Below, piece by piece: positions 12,913 to 13,027 of a DNA stretch of 13,027 nt. The stretch's first letter is position 1; every line of letters begins with the position of its first letter. The notes beneath the pieces are model-generated. The model had not been told where the DNA came from. It made no database searches and saw only the letters and a list, made by a program, of their open reading frames with translations. Location of the stretch: the NCBI GenBank assembly GCA_964561545.1, contig CAZLQF010000054.1:1-13027 (forward strand), read 5' to 3'. The position numbers and the translations under genes are program-made. The DNA is from CAZLQF01 sp964561545 (lineage in GTDB: Bacteria; Bacteroidota; Bacteroidia; CAILMK01; CAYYUA01).

Positions 12913-13027
12913 ATGGCATTAAGAAATGCGAATCAAACAAACCGGAAAACAATTGGCTGGATAATAGGGTCGCTGTTAGCAGCAGTGGCTTCTTCCGCCT
13001 GTTGCATTTTACCGGCCATTGCTTTAA
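12913..13027 (+). CDS. merT: MerT-like mercuric transporter, 5' part of gene
   Basis: 38 codons are visible before the window ends. After a basic N-terminus (MALRNANQTNRK) comes a first membrane helix, WIIGSLLAAVASSACCILP. The paired cysteines Cys30-Cys31 lie in the ASSxCCxLP context that is typical of MerT, where they take Hg(II) from periplasmic MerP and pass it through the inner membrane. The rest of the protein is outside the window, so I cannot tell MerT from a MerT-MerP fusion, which is common in Bacteroidota. It lies 74 bp after arsR on the same strand, behind the two-hairpin region, and is probably co-transcribed with arsR. Confidence 0.8.
   Translation, partial: MALRNANQTNRKTIGWIIGSLLAAVASSACCILPAIAL

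Noticed and set aside
1..13027. CRISPR arrays, tRNA or rRNA genes, intact insertion sequences
   Set aside because: I found no regularly spaced direct repeats, no cloverleaf-like segments and no transposase or integrase motifs on either strand.

Overview
The window reads as a draft contig or MAG from a Bacteroidota bacterium, probably of the Cytophagales/Saprospiria type. The support is: two secreted proteins ending in type IX secretion (T9SS) type A sorting domains; several matches to the Bacteroidota -7 promoter element TAnnTTTG; AT-rich intergenic DNA with little Shine-Dalgarno signal; and a DUF2652-type protein. A run of exactly 100 N (10696-10795) is a scaffolding placeholder, so distances and reading frames across it cannot be trusted.

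Left part (1-4323, + strand): the 3' end of a large T9SS cargo protein, then a 0.6 kb non-coding stretch rich in inverted repeats, then a secreted 701-residue protein with 14 YCF48/BNR-like propeller motifs and a T9SS sorting tail. A second non-coding stretch follows. It holds a nested inverted repeat of about 160 bp and what looks like an orphan promoter with a 6-codon reading frame.

Middle part (4324-10911, - strand): a compact phosphate-themed operon. In transcription order it has a signal-peptide fragment running into the gap, a SixA-type phosphohistidine phosphatase whose N-terminus lies in the gap, polyphosphate kinase 1 (4 bp ATGA overlap with sixA), and, 34 bp later, a 1256-residue outer-membrane protein. 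That last protein joins a lipoprotein signal, a calcineurin-like metallophosphatase, a middle domain with a kinase-like GDWDRH catalytic-loop signature, and a C-terminal Omp85/BamA-type beta-barrel. This cluster is the most unusual part of the window. It suggests that polyphosphate or phosphate chemistry is linked to an enzyme-bearing outer-membrane barrel.

Right part (10912-13027, + strand): a DUF2652 (class III cyclase-like) protein fused to an SRPBCC domain, divergent from the phosphate operon. It is followed by an ArsR/SmtB-family metal sensor and the start of a MerT-like mercuric transporter that runs off the window. The arsR promoter carries overlapping inverted repeats covering its -33 element, as expected for autorepression. 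The arsR-merT gap can form two mutually exclusive hairpins, an attenuator-like layout. No rRNA, tRNA, CRISPR array or recognisable transposase gene was seen.
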